A stretch of 64,000 bases of DNA from CAZDBA01 sp965224765. Lineage in GTDB: Bacteria > Planctomycetota > Planctomycetia > Pirellulales > Pirellulaceae. Positions 15,136 to 25,028 of this stretch are shown in pieces. The position numbers were made by a program, and so were the translations under genes. Numbering within the stretch: the first letter of the stretch is position 1; each line of letters begins with the position of its first letter. The DNA lies in contig CBDDAC010000030.1 in assembly GCA_965224765.1 (NCBI GenBank), forward strand, positions 62,001 to 126,000, given 5' to 3'. The notes beneath the pieces are model-generated. The model did no database searches. It was given only the letters and a program-made list of their open reading frames with translations, and had not been told where the DNA came from.

Positions 15136-18018
15136 GTGAACATCGACTGCCAACAATTTTGGATCCTGCTTTCTGAAAGCCGACTTGTCGCCGCCGAACA
15201 GATCGATTCGCTGGCTGGAAAAACCGATCTTCTTCTGAACGGTAAGGGGCTGGAGGCAGACCCAAACTTGGTTGCCGACACGCTGATCCAAAACAAAGTT
15301 ATCACGAAATACCAAGCTGAAATCCTTCTCGCGGGTCGTTCCGGGCCATTTCGCTTTGGGGATTATTTAATCGTTGAGCGAATCGACGAAGGGCCGATTG
15401 CTGGCGCGTTCCATGCCAAGCACCTCCAATCCGGTCATTTCGTTGTTTTGGAATTCGTCTCAGGTTCCGATGAGGCAGCGGTAAGAAATTTGAAAATCAT
15501 TCGGCAAAAGGCTGATTCGACCTCATCGCTGAGTCACCCCAACTTGGTCGCCACTCACGAGACTCTGACCCTACCTGATTACCGGATTCTAGTCAGTCAA
15601 AGAGTCGTTGGTTCTCCACTTAGTTCCAAGTTGCCCCGCAAAAGCCGACTTCCATGGGCTGACGCTTGTGGACTGGCGGCCCAAATCGCAAACGGGCTCG
15701 CGATGTTGCACCGGTCGGGAATCGCCCACGGCGCTGTCTCTCCTCGAACGGTTTGGCTGGCCAAAAAAGGGCCCGCCATGCTGCGTTCGTCGTTGCTACC
15801 AGATTCAGAGCAAGTCGATGGCAAAACTCCGGCTGAACCGCCCCAAGACTATTTCGCCCCAGAATGCACAGCGGAAATTTCGTCAACCGCGTCCGCCGAC
15901 GTCTATGCGTTGGGATGTACACTCCATCGAATGATCCGCGGCCTCGCTCCCTTCTCCGAGGTCAAGCTTGATAAAAAAAGAGCAGCCCACCAAACTCAAC
16001 CCCCACCCCAACTCGAAAAGTACAAGTTGCCGGAACCTTTGGAGACGTTGTTGGGCAGCATGCTTCACAAATCGCCGGATAAACGCCCAACCGCCCAAAC
16101 GCTGGCAAAACAACTGGCTGAACTCTCCGGCAAAGCTGAAAAAGTGCTCGCCGCCCGAGCGCCCGAGGTCCCGACGGAGCCCAGGTACCGGCAAACTCTG
16201 AATTCCCAGCTTCCGTTTGTCACTCAACCTACCGTTGTTAAGGCGGCTCCTAAAATTGTTGCAGCCGATGCCCCTCCGACACGGTCAGCCATCGACCCAT
16301 CGTTCTCCCCCAAGGTTTCTGCGACCGTCCCCGTTAGCGTCAAAAAGAGAAACAACTCACCCCTGCTCATCGTCGCAGCTTCACTGATTGGCCTCTCCTG
16401 TCTCATTGGAGTGGGAGCCTTCCTCGCCATGCAAACGAAATTCAAAAAGCCACGGGTCGTTCAAAACCGTCCGGATGAAGAAGCCGACAAATCCGCCCTC
16501 AATGCCAAAAACGAAGGAATCACATCTCCGGAAACAGGGCAGGGCGGACGACTTGTTCAAGTCTTTGTCGAAGACGATGGTGAGGAGCTTTGGGAAACGC
16601 CAACCGACGGCCTTCCGGTAGATTTCTCGTATTTGCCAACAGGGGTTCAAATCGCCTTGGCAATGCGTCCCAGCCAGCTGCTCGCGCACCCAGAAGGCGC
16701 AAGAGTCCTACAAGCGATGGGGCCCCAGTTCGAGCTGTCATCGGCTTGGCTAACCCAAACGACCGGTCTGGAACTTGACGAGATCGACCAGATAATTCTG
16801 GGCTTTTGTTCAACCGATCAAGTTACCTATTCACCGTGTTACGTGATCCGCCTCGCAACCCCAATGGCCACTTCTCAACTGGTTCAACTTTGGCGGCCTC
16901 AAATTACCGACCGCGATGAAACGACTGGAGTCTACGACAACGGTAACGGATTGGGTTTCTTTCTCATTCCCGATACAGAGAATCCCGAAACCGCAGTAGG
17001 TTTTGCAATGGGAGCTCCCGAACAGATGCAAATCGTCTCGGAACTCGCAGGTGCCAACCCGCTTTCAAGTAGCTTGCGTGCACTGGCAGAAAAATCGGAT
17101 TCCCAAAGGCAATTCAACTGCCTTTTCGTTCCCAACAGTCTATTCAATGATGAGGGGCAGGCTTTGCTGAGCGGAACCTTGGCGCCACTCGGAAATTACC
17201 TACGCTTGAACCTTCCGGATCATATCCGCACCATGATGATCAGCATGCACCTCGACCAGGGCTTTTATTTGGAAACCTATGTCGAACATGCTGCAGAAGT
17301 CAAAGCAACCGATCTGGTCAATCAGATTGACGGATTCGTTCAGGGCGGTCGAGATGCCGTCGCCATCAACCTCGCACAAGCGTCTCCCAATCCGCATTGG
17401 GACCAATTGCGTTCCAGATTTGCCATCATGGCCAACGAAGTCTATCAGAATTCGCGTGTCGGCATTGAAGGTAAGGACGTGCTTGCCAACTGCTGGCTGC
17501 CTGAAATCGCGGCTCATAACTTAATTGCCGGCGGCGAGCTTGCCTTGACATTTTCAGGGGGAGGCGAGGCTGCCACTCCACCTTCCATTCAAGTCCCAGC
17601 CTCACTGGCCGAACTCCTGAAAACACCTCGCGACTTGAGCGTCACAACCAATCCTGATCTTGGGCTTTTATTGGCGGGGATCAAGTCGTCAATTGAGGAC
17701 GAGTACGGCGATCTGCCGTTTGAATTCGAAATCAAACTCGTCGGCAATGATCTGCTAAAGGATGGAATCACGCAGAACCAGCGTCCAGGTGATTTTGAGA
17801 TCAAGCAAAATTCTTTGGCTGAAATTTTGACGGAGATCATGTTCCGAGCCAACCCGGACAAAGACGCGACAGGCCCCAGCGATCCAGCTTGCAAACTGCT
17901 TTGGGTTGTCGCCGAAGAAACGGCAGGCAACGGAAAACCAATCGTGCTTATCACGACACGTGATGCTGCGGCAAGCAACGGCTACACCCTCCCAAAAGCA
18001 TTTCAGCCTCAAGAATAA
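15136..18018 (+). CDS. Membrane pseudokinase with large extracytoplasmic domain
   Basis: The 960-residue protein (GTG start) has a Ser/Thr-kinase-like domain at about residues 70-335, a basic linker, one membrane helix at about 409-432 and some 520 residues outside. The kinase fold is readable (FGDYLIVERIDE; YFAPECTAEISSTASADVYALGCTLHRM). The catalytic signature is gone: the glycine loop reads EGPIAG, the ATP lysine position is Glu106 (VVLEF), HRD is HGA (198-200) and no DFG exists. It probably senses or scaffolds rather than phosphorylates. The outer region has no family I recognise. The following zinc-ribbon membrane protein may be a partner. Confidence 0.8.
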   Translation: MNIDCQQFWILLSESRLVAAEQIDSLAGKTDLLLNGKGLEADPNLVADTLIQNKVITKYQAEILLAGRSGPFRFGDYLIVERIDEGPIAGAFHAKHLQSGHFVVLEFVSGSDEAAVRNLKIIRQKADSTSSLSHPNLVATHETLTLPDYRILVSQRVVGSPLSSKLPRKSRLPWADACGLAAQIANGLAMLHRSGIAHGAVSPRTVWLAKKGPAMLRSSLLPDSEQVDGKTPAEPPQDYFAPECTAEISSTASADVYALGCTLHRMIRGLAPFSEVKLDKKRAAHQTQPPPQLEKYKLPEPLETLLGSMLHKSPDKRPTAQTLAKQLAELSGKAEKVLAARAPEVPTEPRYRQTLNSQLPFVTQPTVVKAAPKIVAADAPPTRSAIDPSFSPKVSATVPVSVKKRNNSPLLIVAASLIGLSCLIGVGAFLAMQTKFKKPRVVQNRPDEEADKSALNAKNEGITSPETGQGGRLVQVFVEDDGEELWETPTDGLPVDFSYLPTGVQIALAMRPSQLLAHPEGARVLQAMGPQFELSSAWLTQTTGLELDEIDQIILGFCSTDQVTYSPCYVIRLATPMATSQLVQLWRPQITDRDETTGVYDNGNGLGFFLIPDTENPETAVGFAMGAPEQMQIVSELAGANPLSSSLRALAEKSDSQRQFNCLFVPNSLFNDEGQALLSGTLAPLGNYLRLNLPDHIRTMMISMHLDQGFYLETYVEHAAEVKATDLVNQIDGFVQGGRDAVAINLAQASPNPHWDQLRSRFAIMANEVYQNSRVGIEGKDVLANCWLPEIAAHNLIAGGELALTFSGGGEAATPPSIQVPASLAELLKTPRDLSVTTNPDLGLLLAGIKSSIEDEYGDLPFEFEIKLVGNDLLKDGITQNQRPGDFEIKQNSLAEILTEIMFRANPDKDATGPSDPACKLLWVVAEETAGNGKPIVLITTRDAAASNGYTLPKAFQPQE

Positions 18019-18338
18019 TTCTTGTTTGACTGACCATAACGATCAACGCAAAGCAACTAATTCCCCCAACCGAACCCAAAATACAAACTGCTTAGGACAA
18101 ACTGTACAACGTGACGGCCAACAGGTTCTTTTGTCATTCACGCTCCAAAGACCGATAATAAGTCGGGAAAACCGCTGATCTTCGAGACAAAGGGAACTTC
18201 TCAATCGCCTAAAAGCTCCAACATTCCGAATAATTCTGAAAGAACAAGATCCGATTATTGGCTTTCATTACGACCCTTGTTACCTAAAATAGGAGATAGG
18301 GGCATCGCTGGAATTCCGGCAATCTTTGGGGAACCTAC
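18019..18338. other. Intergenic, no gene seen
   Basis: This is the gap between the pseudokinase and the zinc-ribbon protein. It has low complexity and no strong hairpin. A promoter for the downstream GTG-start gene may lie here, but I cannot point to a box. It is wide enough that the two genes need not be one transcript. Confidence 0.4.
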
Positions 18339-20489
18339 GTGGAACCATTTACCATTATTTGTGAGTCGTGTGCGGCGAGGCTGAAAGTGCGCCGCGCGTC
18401 CATGATCAATCAGGTCCTCTCCTGCCCCAAATGTGGGAATATGGTTCGGGTGCTTCCTCCTTCCGATTGGAAACTTGACGACGAAACCATTCCGTCACTC
18501 CCTCCACAACTCAATCGCCCCGAGGACCAGCAATCTTCCGATGGCTCCGAAAACGCCAAAACTGACTTTTCCAGTTTTGAAGACATCGATCATCTGATCG
18601 CCAAAGAACAAAGCCCGACCTCCACACCGGTGATTCCCAAACCGCCTCGAAAGTCGCGCGCGGCAGCAACTCAAACCATTGAACCTCCACAAAAATCACC
18701 CGTTCAAAATTCGACCGAAACTCCGGTGCTGCCAGACCAGAACTGGACCAGCACTGCAACCAAACACCGGCAGAAACTGATAATGGCCCTGGTTGCCGGA
18801 ATGGGAGTTTTGCTGCTTACCATTGGCGGAATCACCGCATTCGTTGTGAATTCGGGAAAGAGTATCACCGCCAATACAGTCGATTCAGCAAAAGACGAAA
18901 AATCAGACATCGAAAAGAAAGGTGGCGCCAACGAGGCCGATGAACCAACCACCTTACCGAATCCATCCACCGAGAAAACAGGCAAACCCGATCCAGAATC
19001 GGTGCAGCCGAATTCCCTTGATGGCTCAACAAACGAAACCGATTCTCCTGAGGAATCCGATCCCCAAAATCCTTCCCCAACAACAACAGATCCCGGCTCC
19101 GATGAAACAGCAACCAATTCCACCGACACGCCGCTGGTGAATGACACGCCGCTGATCGAAAATCCGCTCATTGATAACCCATTGCCAAAACGAGAAGGCT
19201 GGAACGATCCGCTTGGCGATCTAAACGGTGGCCCCTCTCCACAGGACCTTAACATTGGAAGCTCGATTGACAGCGCGACGAAAATCTCGACGCGGATGGG
19301 TGAACTCAATGACCTTCTTTCCACCGCGGGCATGAGCCTTAGCTCAATCCGGGGGATTGCCGACTCTAGTCGCCGTTCTTCCTTTGGCCGCTCCAAGTAC
19401 TTCATCGAAATGCCGGTACGCAACTCAATCAATCTGAACCAGATGCTCACCAACAATGTAAGCGGAATCCAGTACAACGGAATTGATCTGCATGAATTCC
19501 TAAATGAATCCAGCAATTTGGCAGGCGCACCAATTTCAATTCATGTCGAGTCTTTTCGTGCAGCTGGCCTGGAATTAAATGGGAACGTCAATATGCTTCA
19601 GCAAAATGTCGACCTTTCGACAGCATTGGATCTTGGGTTGGATCCGCTTAAGCTCAAAAAAGAAGTCTTTGCAGCGGAAAATCAAATCGTCATTGTCGCC
19701 CAAGGCTGGAACGATTTGATGGAACAAACGTTTACACTTCCCAAACTCGAAGATACTTCTGAGCAAGGCCTGGCGAGTTTGGTGCGACGCATTCGTGGCA
19801 TGTTCGCCGAATCAACGTGGACAAATGATACCGTTATCGAAATGAAGGACGACCAGCTGTTTGTCAAGCAAGTCCCACAGGTTCAATTCCAAATTGGTCG
19901 CTTGCTGGAAAAGCTGATCGCAGCCCAGGCACTCAACAATAATGCCTCTGATAAAATGGCAGCGGCAACGCTTCAATCCGAATGGGCGAGTTCCCATGAA
20001 GCTCGCGAAACGGAACTAAAATTCCAACCCGCGCCCGACACCAAGATACGCAAATTCATCAGTCGGCTAGAAGAACAGGCTCAAGTCAAAATTTTGATCG
20101 ATTGGAATTCGTTGTCACAAGGCGGTTGGTGGCCTTCGACCATGGTCCCCGGTGAATTTGACGAATCCAACTTGCAGAACGCACTTTTTCAACTTTCTCG
20201 GGCAATGAAGTGTAGCTATCGAGCAATCGATGCGACCACCTTTGAGCTACTCTCCTCTCAAGAAGCCGATAGAAGACCAGAGTTACAGGTTTATCCAATC
20301 AAAGATATTCTCAGCGAAAAACTGACTTCTGAAGTATTGCTGGAAACACTTGGCCGAACGTTTCAGCGAGAAGCGAACTTGCTTCAGGTTGGGTTTGACG
20401 AGGACAGCCAAGCGATTGTTGTGATCGGCCCTCAATCCATTCAGGTCCAATTCGAAGCGGTGATCACCCGATTACGCGCGGGGAGCTAG
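18339..20489 (+). CDS. Zinc-ribbon membrane protein with secretin-N-like C-terminal repeats
   Basis: The 716-residue protein (GTG start) opens with a cytoplasmic zinc ribbon, CESC at residues 8-11 and CPKC at 29-32. A linker leads to one membrane helix at about 147-170 (LIMALVAGMGVLLLTIGGITAFVV), then a long Pro/Ser/Thr/Asn-rich low-complexity spacer to about residue 290. The C-terminal 400 residues carry short beta-alpha units (PISIHVESFRAAGL; LPVHLS-like repeats; ILIDWNSLSQGGWWPSTM; LQVYPIKDIL), resembling the small N-domains of secretins, though the match is weak. The ribbon-helix-periplasm design matches the preceding pseudokinase. Function is unknown. Confidence 0.7.
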   Translation: MEPFTIICESCAARLKVRRASMINQVLSCPKCGNMVRVLPPSDWKLDDETIPSLPPQLNRPEDQQSSDGSENAKTDFSSFEDIDHLIAKEQSPTSTPVIPKPPRKSRAAATQTIEPPQKSPVQNSTETPVLPDQNWTSTATKHRQKLIMALVAGMGVLLLTIGGITAFVVNSGKSITANTVDSAKDEKSDIEKKGGANEADEPTTLPNPSTEKTGKPDPESVQPNSLDGSTNETDSPEESDPQNPSPTTTDPGSDETATNSTDTPLVNDTPLIENPLIDNPLPKREGWNDPLGDLNGGPSPQDLNIGSSIDSATKISTRMGELNDLLSTAGMSLSSIRGIADSSRRSSFGRSKYFIEMPVRNSINLNQMLTNNVSGIQYNGIDLHEFLNESSNLAGAPISIHVESFRAAGLELNGNVNMLQQNVDLSTALDLGLDPLKLKKEVFAAENQIVIVAQGWNDLMEQTFTLPKLEDTSEQGLASLVRRIRGMFAESTWTNDTVIEMKDDQLFVKQVPQVQFQIGRLLEKLIAAQALNNNASDKMAAATLQSEWASSHEARETELKFQPAPDTKIRKFISRLEEQAQVKILIDWNSLSQGGWWPSTMVPGEFDESNLQNALFQLSRAMKCSYRAIDATTFELLSSQEADRRPELQVYPIKDILSEKLTSEVLLETLGRTFQREANLLQVGFDEDSQAIVVIGPQSIQVQFEAVITRLRAGS

Positions 20490-20576
20490 CGGGGGTCTCT
20501 GCCCGCGACACCTCCTCAGGCAGGGGTGAACAGGTCGCCAATGCAATGGATCGATACCCTGATTTGCCAATCGGTC

Positions 20577-22151
20577 TTATCGTCCGAATTGGCTTTGAGG
20601 AATGGAGTAGTGTTTTTCAAACCACGATTCGATCGACAAGTCAAAACCCCGGTCGTATTGCGGATGCGCCGAAACAAGACGACTGACCGGAGCTTGTCGA
20701 ACGTCACCGTTCTCGACAACCAACTCACCTGACTTGAAAACCAGATGCGGAAGCTCAAACATTCGCTCGTAATTTTGATCCAAATCGTAGACGGTAATAT
20801 CGGCGTCTGCCCCTGCCCCCAAATGCCCCTTATGCTCCAACCCCAGCAATTTGGCTGGGCCGGCGCGGGTGATCACGGCGATTTCGCCAAGCGAGTACTC
20901 GCGATCCATGTCGGCAAGTTGGGAATGTTTCAATACCTTCTGATTCACTTCCGCCAGCTTTTCGCGACGATAGCTTCTGTCCATTAACAGGCGAATGATT
21001 TGTGGATAGGCCTGAAAACTTCCTCCGTTGGGATGATCTGTACTCATCACCACCTGCCAGGGATTCTTGACGGCCAAATACCATTCCAATCCGATTGCCC
21101 ATTGCAATGAATGAACAAAATTCGAATTCTTGTACTTGATCGGAGAGATCCCGCAACCGGACTCCAACTCGGTGTCCTGGCTGAACCAGCGCTTGCCACT
21201 TAGATTTGCCAGATAGTATCCGAGTGGCCCGTCTCCGGTCATGCTGGTGGTCGTGCCAAATGCGACCTGCCCAACGTCGACCGACAATTCCGGATGGGCG
21301 TTGATATAATCCGCCAATGGTTGAGTCTTGCTGCACATGGTTGACTCGGAAACGCCTCCACCACCGTAGCTATGAAACTGGATATGAGTCAAATGTGCCT
21401 TTTGGCCGGAAAGCGTTTTCATGGTTTCCAGAGTCGTCTCCCAATTTCCTGGGATCCCAAGATTGTTCGTATGGACATGTACGGGATGAGGCAAACCCAA
21501 CTCGTTGGCTGCCGTCGTTACACTCTGAAGTATCTTTCTCGCTGTCAAATGGGACTTGGATATTTCAACGTCTAGATCGCACACGTTTCCTTCGCGATCG
21601 TTCTTCCATGCTTCGACTCCGCCTGGGTTGACGATTTTGGGCGCATAACCACCGGTACGATTAAGCAACCAGCCCAGAAAGGCCTTCAGCCGGGCGTGGT
21701 CTCCCTTTTCGACACAATCGAATACGAAATGATTGTTGCCAACCAACACAAAGAAACCAGCATCCATTGCAGGCAAATCGTCAATTTCGTGGCGAACATG
21801 ATTGGCCGCCAACGGACTGATTGCCGCATCGAACGCGGTTGTGTACCCGAGCCCAAGGTATCGATAGCCAGTTTCTAAAATCGTCGGTAACGTCGGGTTG
21901 TCTGGTGCTCGAAAAAGTTCTGGCTGCATCTTGCGCGCCGCATTCACTTTGGGGCCAGCGATATGACAATGCATATCGACACCACCCGGCATCACGATCC
22001 GACCACTCACATCAATGGTTTTCACATCGCCTGAATCCTGGCCAGGAACATCGACGATTTTCCCACCCGCGATCCAGAGATCTCGAACCTCTCCATCGAT
22101 ATCATTTCGGGGATCGTAAACTTTGCCGCCCGCTAATTTAATGTACTGCAT
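20577..22151 (-). CDS. fhcA: Formylmethanofuran dehydrogenase/formyltransferase-hydrolase subunit A
   Basis: This amidohydrolase-fold subunit belongs to the FwdA/FmdA/FhcA family. In methylotrophs and planctomycetes the Fhc complex releases formate from a formylated methanofuran-type cofactor in tetrahydromethanopterin-linked C1 transfer. The 524 residues include GRIVMPGGVDMHCHIAGPKV (HxH metal motif), VHVHTNNLGIPGNW, and STDHPNGGSF with the catalytic-type Asp. The C terminus DLSIESWFEKHYS matches the family tail. No fhcB, C or D gene lies in the window, so the other subunits must be elsewhere. It converges on the zinc-ribbon gene with 87 bases between. Confidence 0.93.
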   Translation of the reverse strand: MQYIKLAGGKVYDPRNDIDGEVRDLWIAGGKIVDVPGQDSGDVKTIDVSGRIVMPGGVDMHCHIAGPKVNAARKMQPELFRAPDNPTLPTILETGYRYLGLGYTTAFDAAISPLAANHVRHEIDDLPAMDAGFFVLVGNNHFVFDCVEKGDHARLKAFLGWLLNRTGGYAPKIVNPGGVEAWKNDREGNVCDLDVEISKSHLTARKILQSVTTAANELGLPHPVHVHTNNLGIPGNWETTLETMKTLSGQKAHLTHIQFHSYGGGGVSESTMCSKTQPLADYINAHPELSVDVGQVAFGTTTSMTGDGPLGYYLANLSGKRWFSQDTELESGCGISPIKYKNSNFVHSLQWAIGLEWYLAVKNPWQVVMSTDHPNGGSFQAYPQIIRLLMDRSYRREKLAEVNQKVLKHSQLADMDREYSLGEIAVITRAGPAKLLGLEHKGHLGAGADADITVYDLDQNYERMFELPHLVFKSGELVVENGDVRQAPVSRLVSAHPQYDRGFDLSIESWFEKHYSIPQSQFGR

Positions 22152-22238
22152 ATTCAGACTCTATCATGCAGTTTACGTAGACAGAAAGTAGGGAGAGAAA
22201 GACGGCCGCGTTTCAGCCCCTGCAAACCATTGCCCAAG

Positions 22239-22430
22239 TCAGCGAGGCTTCTTGGGATTTTTTGACTTGGGCTCCTCCGGCAACTTGGATTCCAACTCCG
22301 TCATCATCTCATCAAAGCGAACAAAATTGGTTTCAATTCGCTCCATTCGACGAGCAACTTCTGGGCTGTCGTGGCAAACCGAGGATTGATCGATCTCGAT
22401 CCTGGTAGGAATATGTTTATTGAAGGACAT
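22239..22430 (-). CDS. Small charged protein of unknown function
   Basis: The 63 codons give MSFNKHIPTRIEIDQSSV and then a helical acidic stretch (EVARRMERIETNFVRFDEMM) with a Lys/Pro-rich end. I do not recognise it. Coding is supported by its hydrophilic helical character and by its position 87 bases upstream of fhcA on the same strand, so it may share that transcript. A start 13 codons upstream is possible. Confidence 0.45.
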   Translation of the reverse strand: MSFNKHIPTRIEIDQSSVCHDSPEVARRMERIETNFVRFDEMMTELESKLPEEPKSKNPKKPR

Positions 22431-22893
22431 GGATTCAAGACGATTGGCATCACGGCCTGAGCCGGCCAATCGCTAATGGGTAGTGGAAGTCAGGTTCAAA
22501 CGGCCACTCATTATTGTCAGATACGGCCCCGCAGGCAAATTCCCATCTCATCGCGAAAGGAAAATGAGTCACCGTCCCAAGTTGGGGACGCAGGCAAATT
22601 GACTCCAAACTCACAAAACCGCGTTATTGTCCCATTTTTGGTGGAACTCTCGGGCACGCCCTCTCCAAGGTTCGCGAGGCTACCAAGTGTCCTATCAATG
22701 GAAAAGGTTGCGGATTGTTTCGGTTAAGTATTTTCTAGGGTAGGGATTCGTCCTCGAACTTCGCCAATCAAACTGATTAAAATGAACTTGCGTCTGTAAA
22801 CTGAGGTGATCACCGCAAATTCAGATGTCGTCGATAAAATAGAACATTCGCGTTTCCCCAAATTGACCGGAGCTAACCGGTTTGGAGTTTGTC
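22431..22893. other. Divergent intergenic region, no gene seen
   Basis: This lies between the small protein (minus) and the YwqK protein (plus). Short plus-strand frames lack ribosome binding sites and family features. GGAG at 22884-22887 is the ribosome binding site that sets the ATG at 22894. Confidence 0.4.
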
Positions 22894-24573
22894 ATGGCTT
22901 TTGTCCATTTCATGAACATCAAATACCTTTTCAAAAACTGCGTTCCGCTGGCCGCGTTTGGAATGTGCCTGGCGCTTTGGAGCACCGGAACTGCCCAGGA
23001 AATCAATCCGAGTATCGGGCCATCTGTCATCACGCAGCAGTCAACCAATACCGCCACAACCGACGACTTTGCGCCACCCAACACCACTCCGCGCACCGAG
23101 ACCCGTTTTGGAAGTGGGGAGATGACGGGAGTTACGCCAAGAGAAAACACATCGGGGCAAATTCAAAATTACCTCAAACCCATTCCCGAATCTGAGTACG
23201 CTCCGCACTTAAACAATTCTCAGAACGACAAGAACCTGAAAGAAACCGCAGGCCGCTTAGAGTTGATCGTGGAGAATTACCCTAACGGTTCGCCACGACT
23301 CAAACGATATGTCGCTCAAGACGACAACGGCAATTACTACAACCAGGGCCTTTGGCAGTTGCTCGGCAAACGAGAAGAGCTTACCGCCGAAGGCGAGTTT
23401 GATCGCGGTCGCATGTCGGGCAACTGGAAACGACTTCACAACAAAAGTGAAGGAGGGTTATTTGCCACCAAGCCTTTTTCCGAATTCGAAGGGCCCTATC
23501 GCTCTTATGCGGAATTCAATGACGGCAAACTCGATGGCGTCTGGAAAATCACAGATCGTTTCGAACAGGTGATTTTTGAAATGCCTTACTCCGAAGGCCA
23601 ACGAAACGGAACCGCCACTTGGTACCACACCAACAGTGAGCGCATGCGCGAAGTGACCTTCAAAGACGGCGTGATCGATGGAATGGTGTTTGAATGGAAC
23701 GAGCGTCAAGACATCATGCGGCAAGAGGAATACTACCAAGGACGCAAAGTCGTCAAAGAAACACAGTTCTTCCAAAAGAACCAACCGCAAAGCCAAAATT
23801 TTTACCGTGATGCCATTCTTAAAGTCAGCGGAAGCGATGACTGGTGGAACGCAAAGCCTGCCGCCTATGTCAACCAAGGAGAACGGGTTCAGCATGGCGC
23901 CACAGGAACTTGGTACCAAAATGGGCAACCTCAGATGAGAGGCCAGTTTGAAAACGGGTTAAGACAGGGAGTGTTCCTCGGCTGGCATTCCAATGGCCAA
24001 AAAGAGGTGGTAGGTCGCTTTGAAGAAGACCAGCGAGTCGGCAATTGGACCTGGTGGCACTCCAATGGATTTAAAAGCGTTCAAGGCGAGTTCGACGACG
24101 GAGTGCAAATCGGCGAATGGACATGGTGGAACGAAGACGGAACAGTACGGAATCGCCGTGACGTAGGCCGTGAGAAAGGGATCCTCGAAACCAACCAACA
24201 ACAGGAAAATGAAGAACCCTCGGACGCAATCATCAATCTGGACACGCCAGATCCAAATGCGGACCGTGAAGAAATTCGTGTTCAAGAACTTCCCGAAAAG
24301 AACAACAACCAGAGTGACCAGGACTCGTCGACCGACGAAGACGCCAAGATCCCAACGGATGCCATGCCTGTTCCACCTAGCGGCGAATCAACGACTGAAA
24401 ACGAAAAGTCTGATTCGGAATCGACTCCCTCGCCTTCATCAAGCGGTATTGATCCTGATGCCAACAAAGCAGAAGAAATCCTTTCGCTTCCCGAGGATGA
24501 ATCAGAAACGGAAAACACTTCCATTTTGCTGCAACCCGTTACGGCCCCACTCAGGGACGACGGTTTCAATTAG
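22894..24573 (+). CDS. Secreted YwqK/MORN-like repeat protein
   Basis: The 559-residue protein is exported (hydrophobic segment with AALGMCLALW-type core before GTAQE). From about residue 120 to 420 it carries a series of YwqK-type beta-hairpin repeats: EGEFDRGRMSGNWKR, GTATWYHTNSERMREVTF, GATGTWYQNGQPQMRGQF, GVFLGWHSNGQKEVVGRF, GNWTWWHSNGFKSVQGEF and GEWTWWNEDGTVRNRR. The C-terminal 130 residues are acidic and Ser/Thr/Pro-rich, probably disordered. The repeats form an elongated beta sheet used for binding; the antitoxin label often attached to YwqK is not supported here. ATG 22894 follows GGAG; a TTG four codons upstream and an ATG six codons downstream are alternatives. Confidence 0.85.
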   Translation: MAFVHFMNIKYLFKNCVPLAAFGMCLALWSTGTAQEINPSIGPSVITQQSTNTATTDDFAPPNTTPRTETRFGSGEMTGVTPRENTSGQIQNYLKPIPESEYAPHLNNSQNDKNLKETAGRLELIVENYPNGSPRLKRYVAQDDNGNYYNQGLWQLLGKREELTAEGEFDRGRMSGNWKRLHNKSEGGLFATKPFSEFEGPYRSYAEFNDGKLDGVWKITDRFEQVIFEMPYSEGQRNGTATWYHTNSERMREVTFKDGVIDGMVFEWNERQDIMRQEEYYQGRKVVKETQFFQKNQPQSQNFYRDAILKVSGSDDWWNAKPAAYVNQGERVQHGATGTWYQNGQPQMRGQFENGLRQGVFLGWHSNGQKEVVGRFEEDQRVGNWTWWHSNGFKSVQGEFDDGVQIGEWTWWNEDGTVRNRRDVGREKGILETNQQQENEEPSDAIINLDTPDPNADREEIRVQELPEKNNNQSDQDSSTDEDAKIPTDAMPVPPSGESTTENEKSDSESTPSPSSSGIDPDANKAEEILSLPEDESETENTSILLQPVTAPLRDDGFN

Positions 24574-24627
24574 AACTCAACTCCGTTGCGAATCTCCAAT
24601 TCTGAAAAACTCCCTCGGACGGAAATC

Positions 24628-24921
24628 ATGGCTGACCCAAATCTTGAACGCTACGTCGAACTCAAACGAGAAATTTCCCAGTTGGAAAAAGAGCTGGACG
24701 AACTTAAAGAAGCAATATTCCAGACGGTCGACGATGCCGGTGGAGAAGTCGCTGAAGACAAGTTTGTTCTAAAGATTCAGAAACGTCCGAAATACAAATT
24801 TTCCGACGACTATGAGACCAGGAACAAGGAACTCAAAGACCTCAAGAAAGCGGAAATCGCCAACGGCGTTGCAGCAATTGACGGCTATTCCGAATTCGTT
24901 ACCGTCAAATTCAAAGACTAA
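24628..24921 (+). CDS. Small coiled-coil protein of unknown function
   Basis: The 97-residue protein (MADPNLERYVELKREISQ) has an N-terminal heptad helix (LKREISQLEKELDELKEAIF). A compact beta part follows (FVLKIQKRPKYKFSDDYE), then a second helix and the FVTVKFKD ending. It looks like a folded small helical-hairpin protein, resembling phage-type single-strand-annealing accessory or host-nuclease-inhibitor-like proteins only in shape. It lies 54 bases after the YwqK gene on the same strand. I assign no function. Confidence 0.65.
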   Translation: MADPNLERYVELKREISQLEKELDELKEAIFQTVDDAGGEVAEDKFVLKIQKRPKYKFSDDYETRNKELKDLKKAEIANGVAAIDGYSEFVTVKFKD

Positions 24922-25028
24922 ACAGGAATGCTGACATGAGCCCAAAGACCTGCCGTACCTAAACGACAGTAGGGTAAGTTTCTCGAATCGAACGTTTCCT
25001 CAACGCACTACAGCGACCGCGAATGCAC

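Noticed and set aside
18704..19516. 270-codon minus-strand frame in the zinc-ribbon protein gene
   Set aside because: It is the complement of the Pro/Ser/Thr-rich linker and lacks any family or ribosome binding site.
22894..24573. Calling the YwqK protein an antitoxin
   Set aside because: It is exported, long and has no toxin gene beside it; the name comes from a distant annotation.
24373..24772. Arg/Lys-rich frame 24170-24772 overlapping the YwqK gene end
   Set aside because: It overlaps two better supported genes and consists of the basic out-of-frame reading of acidic codons.
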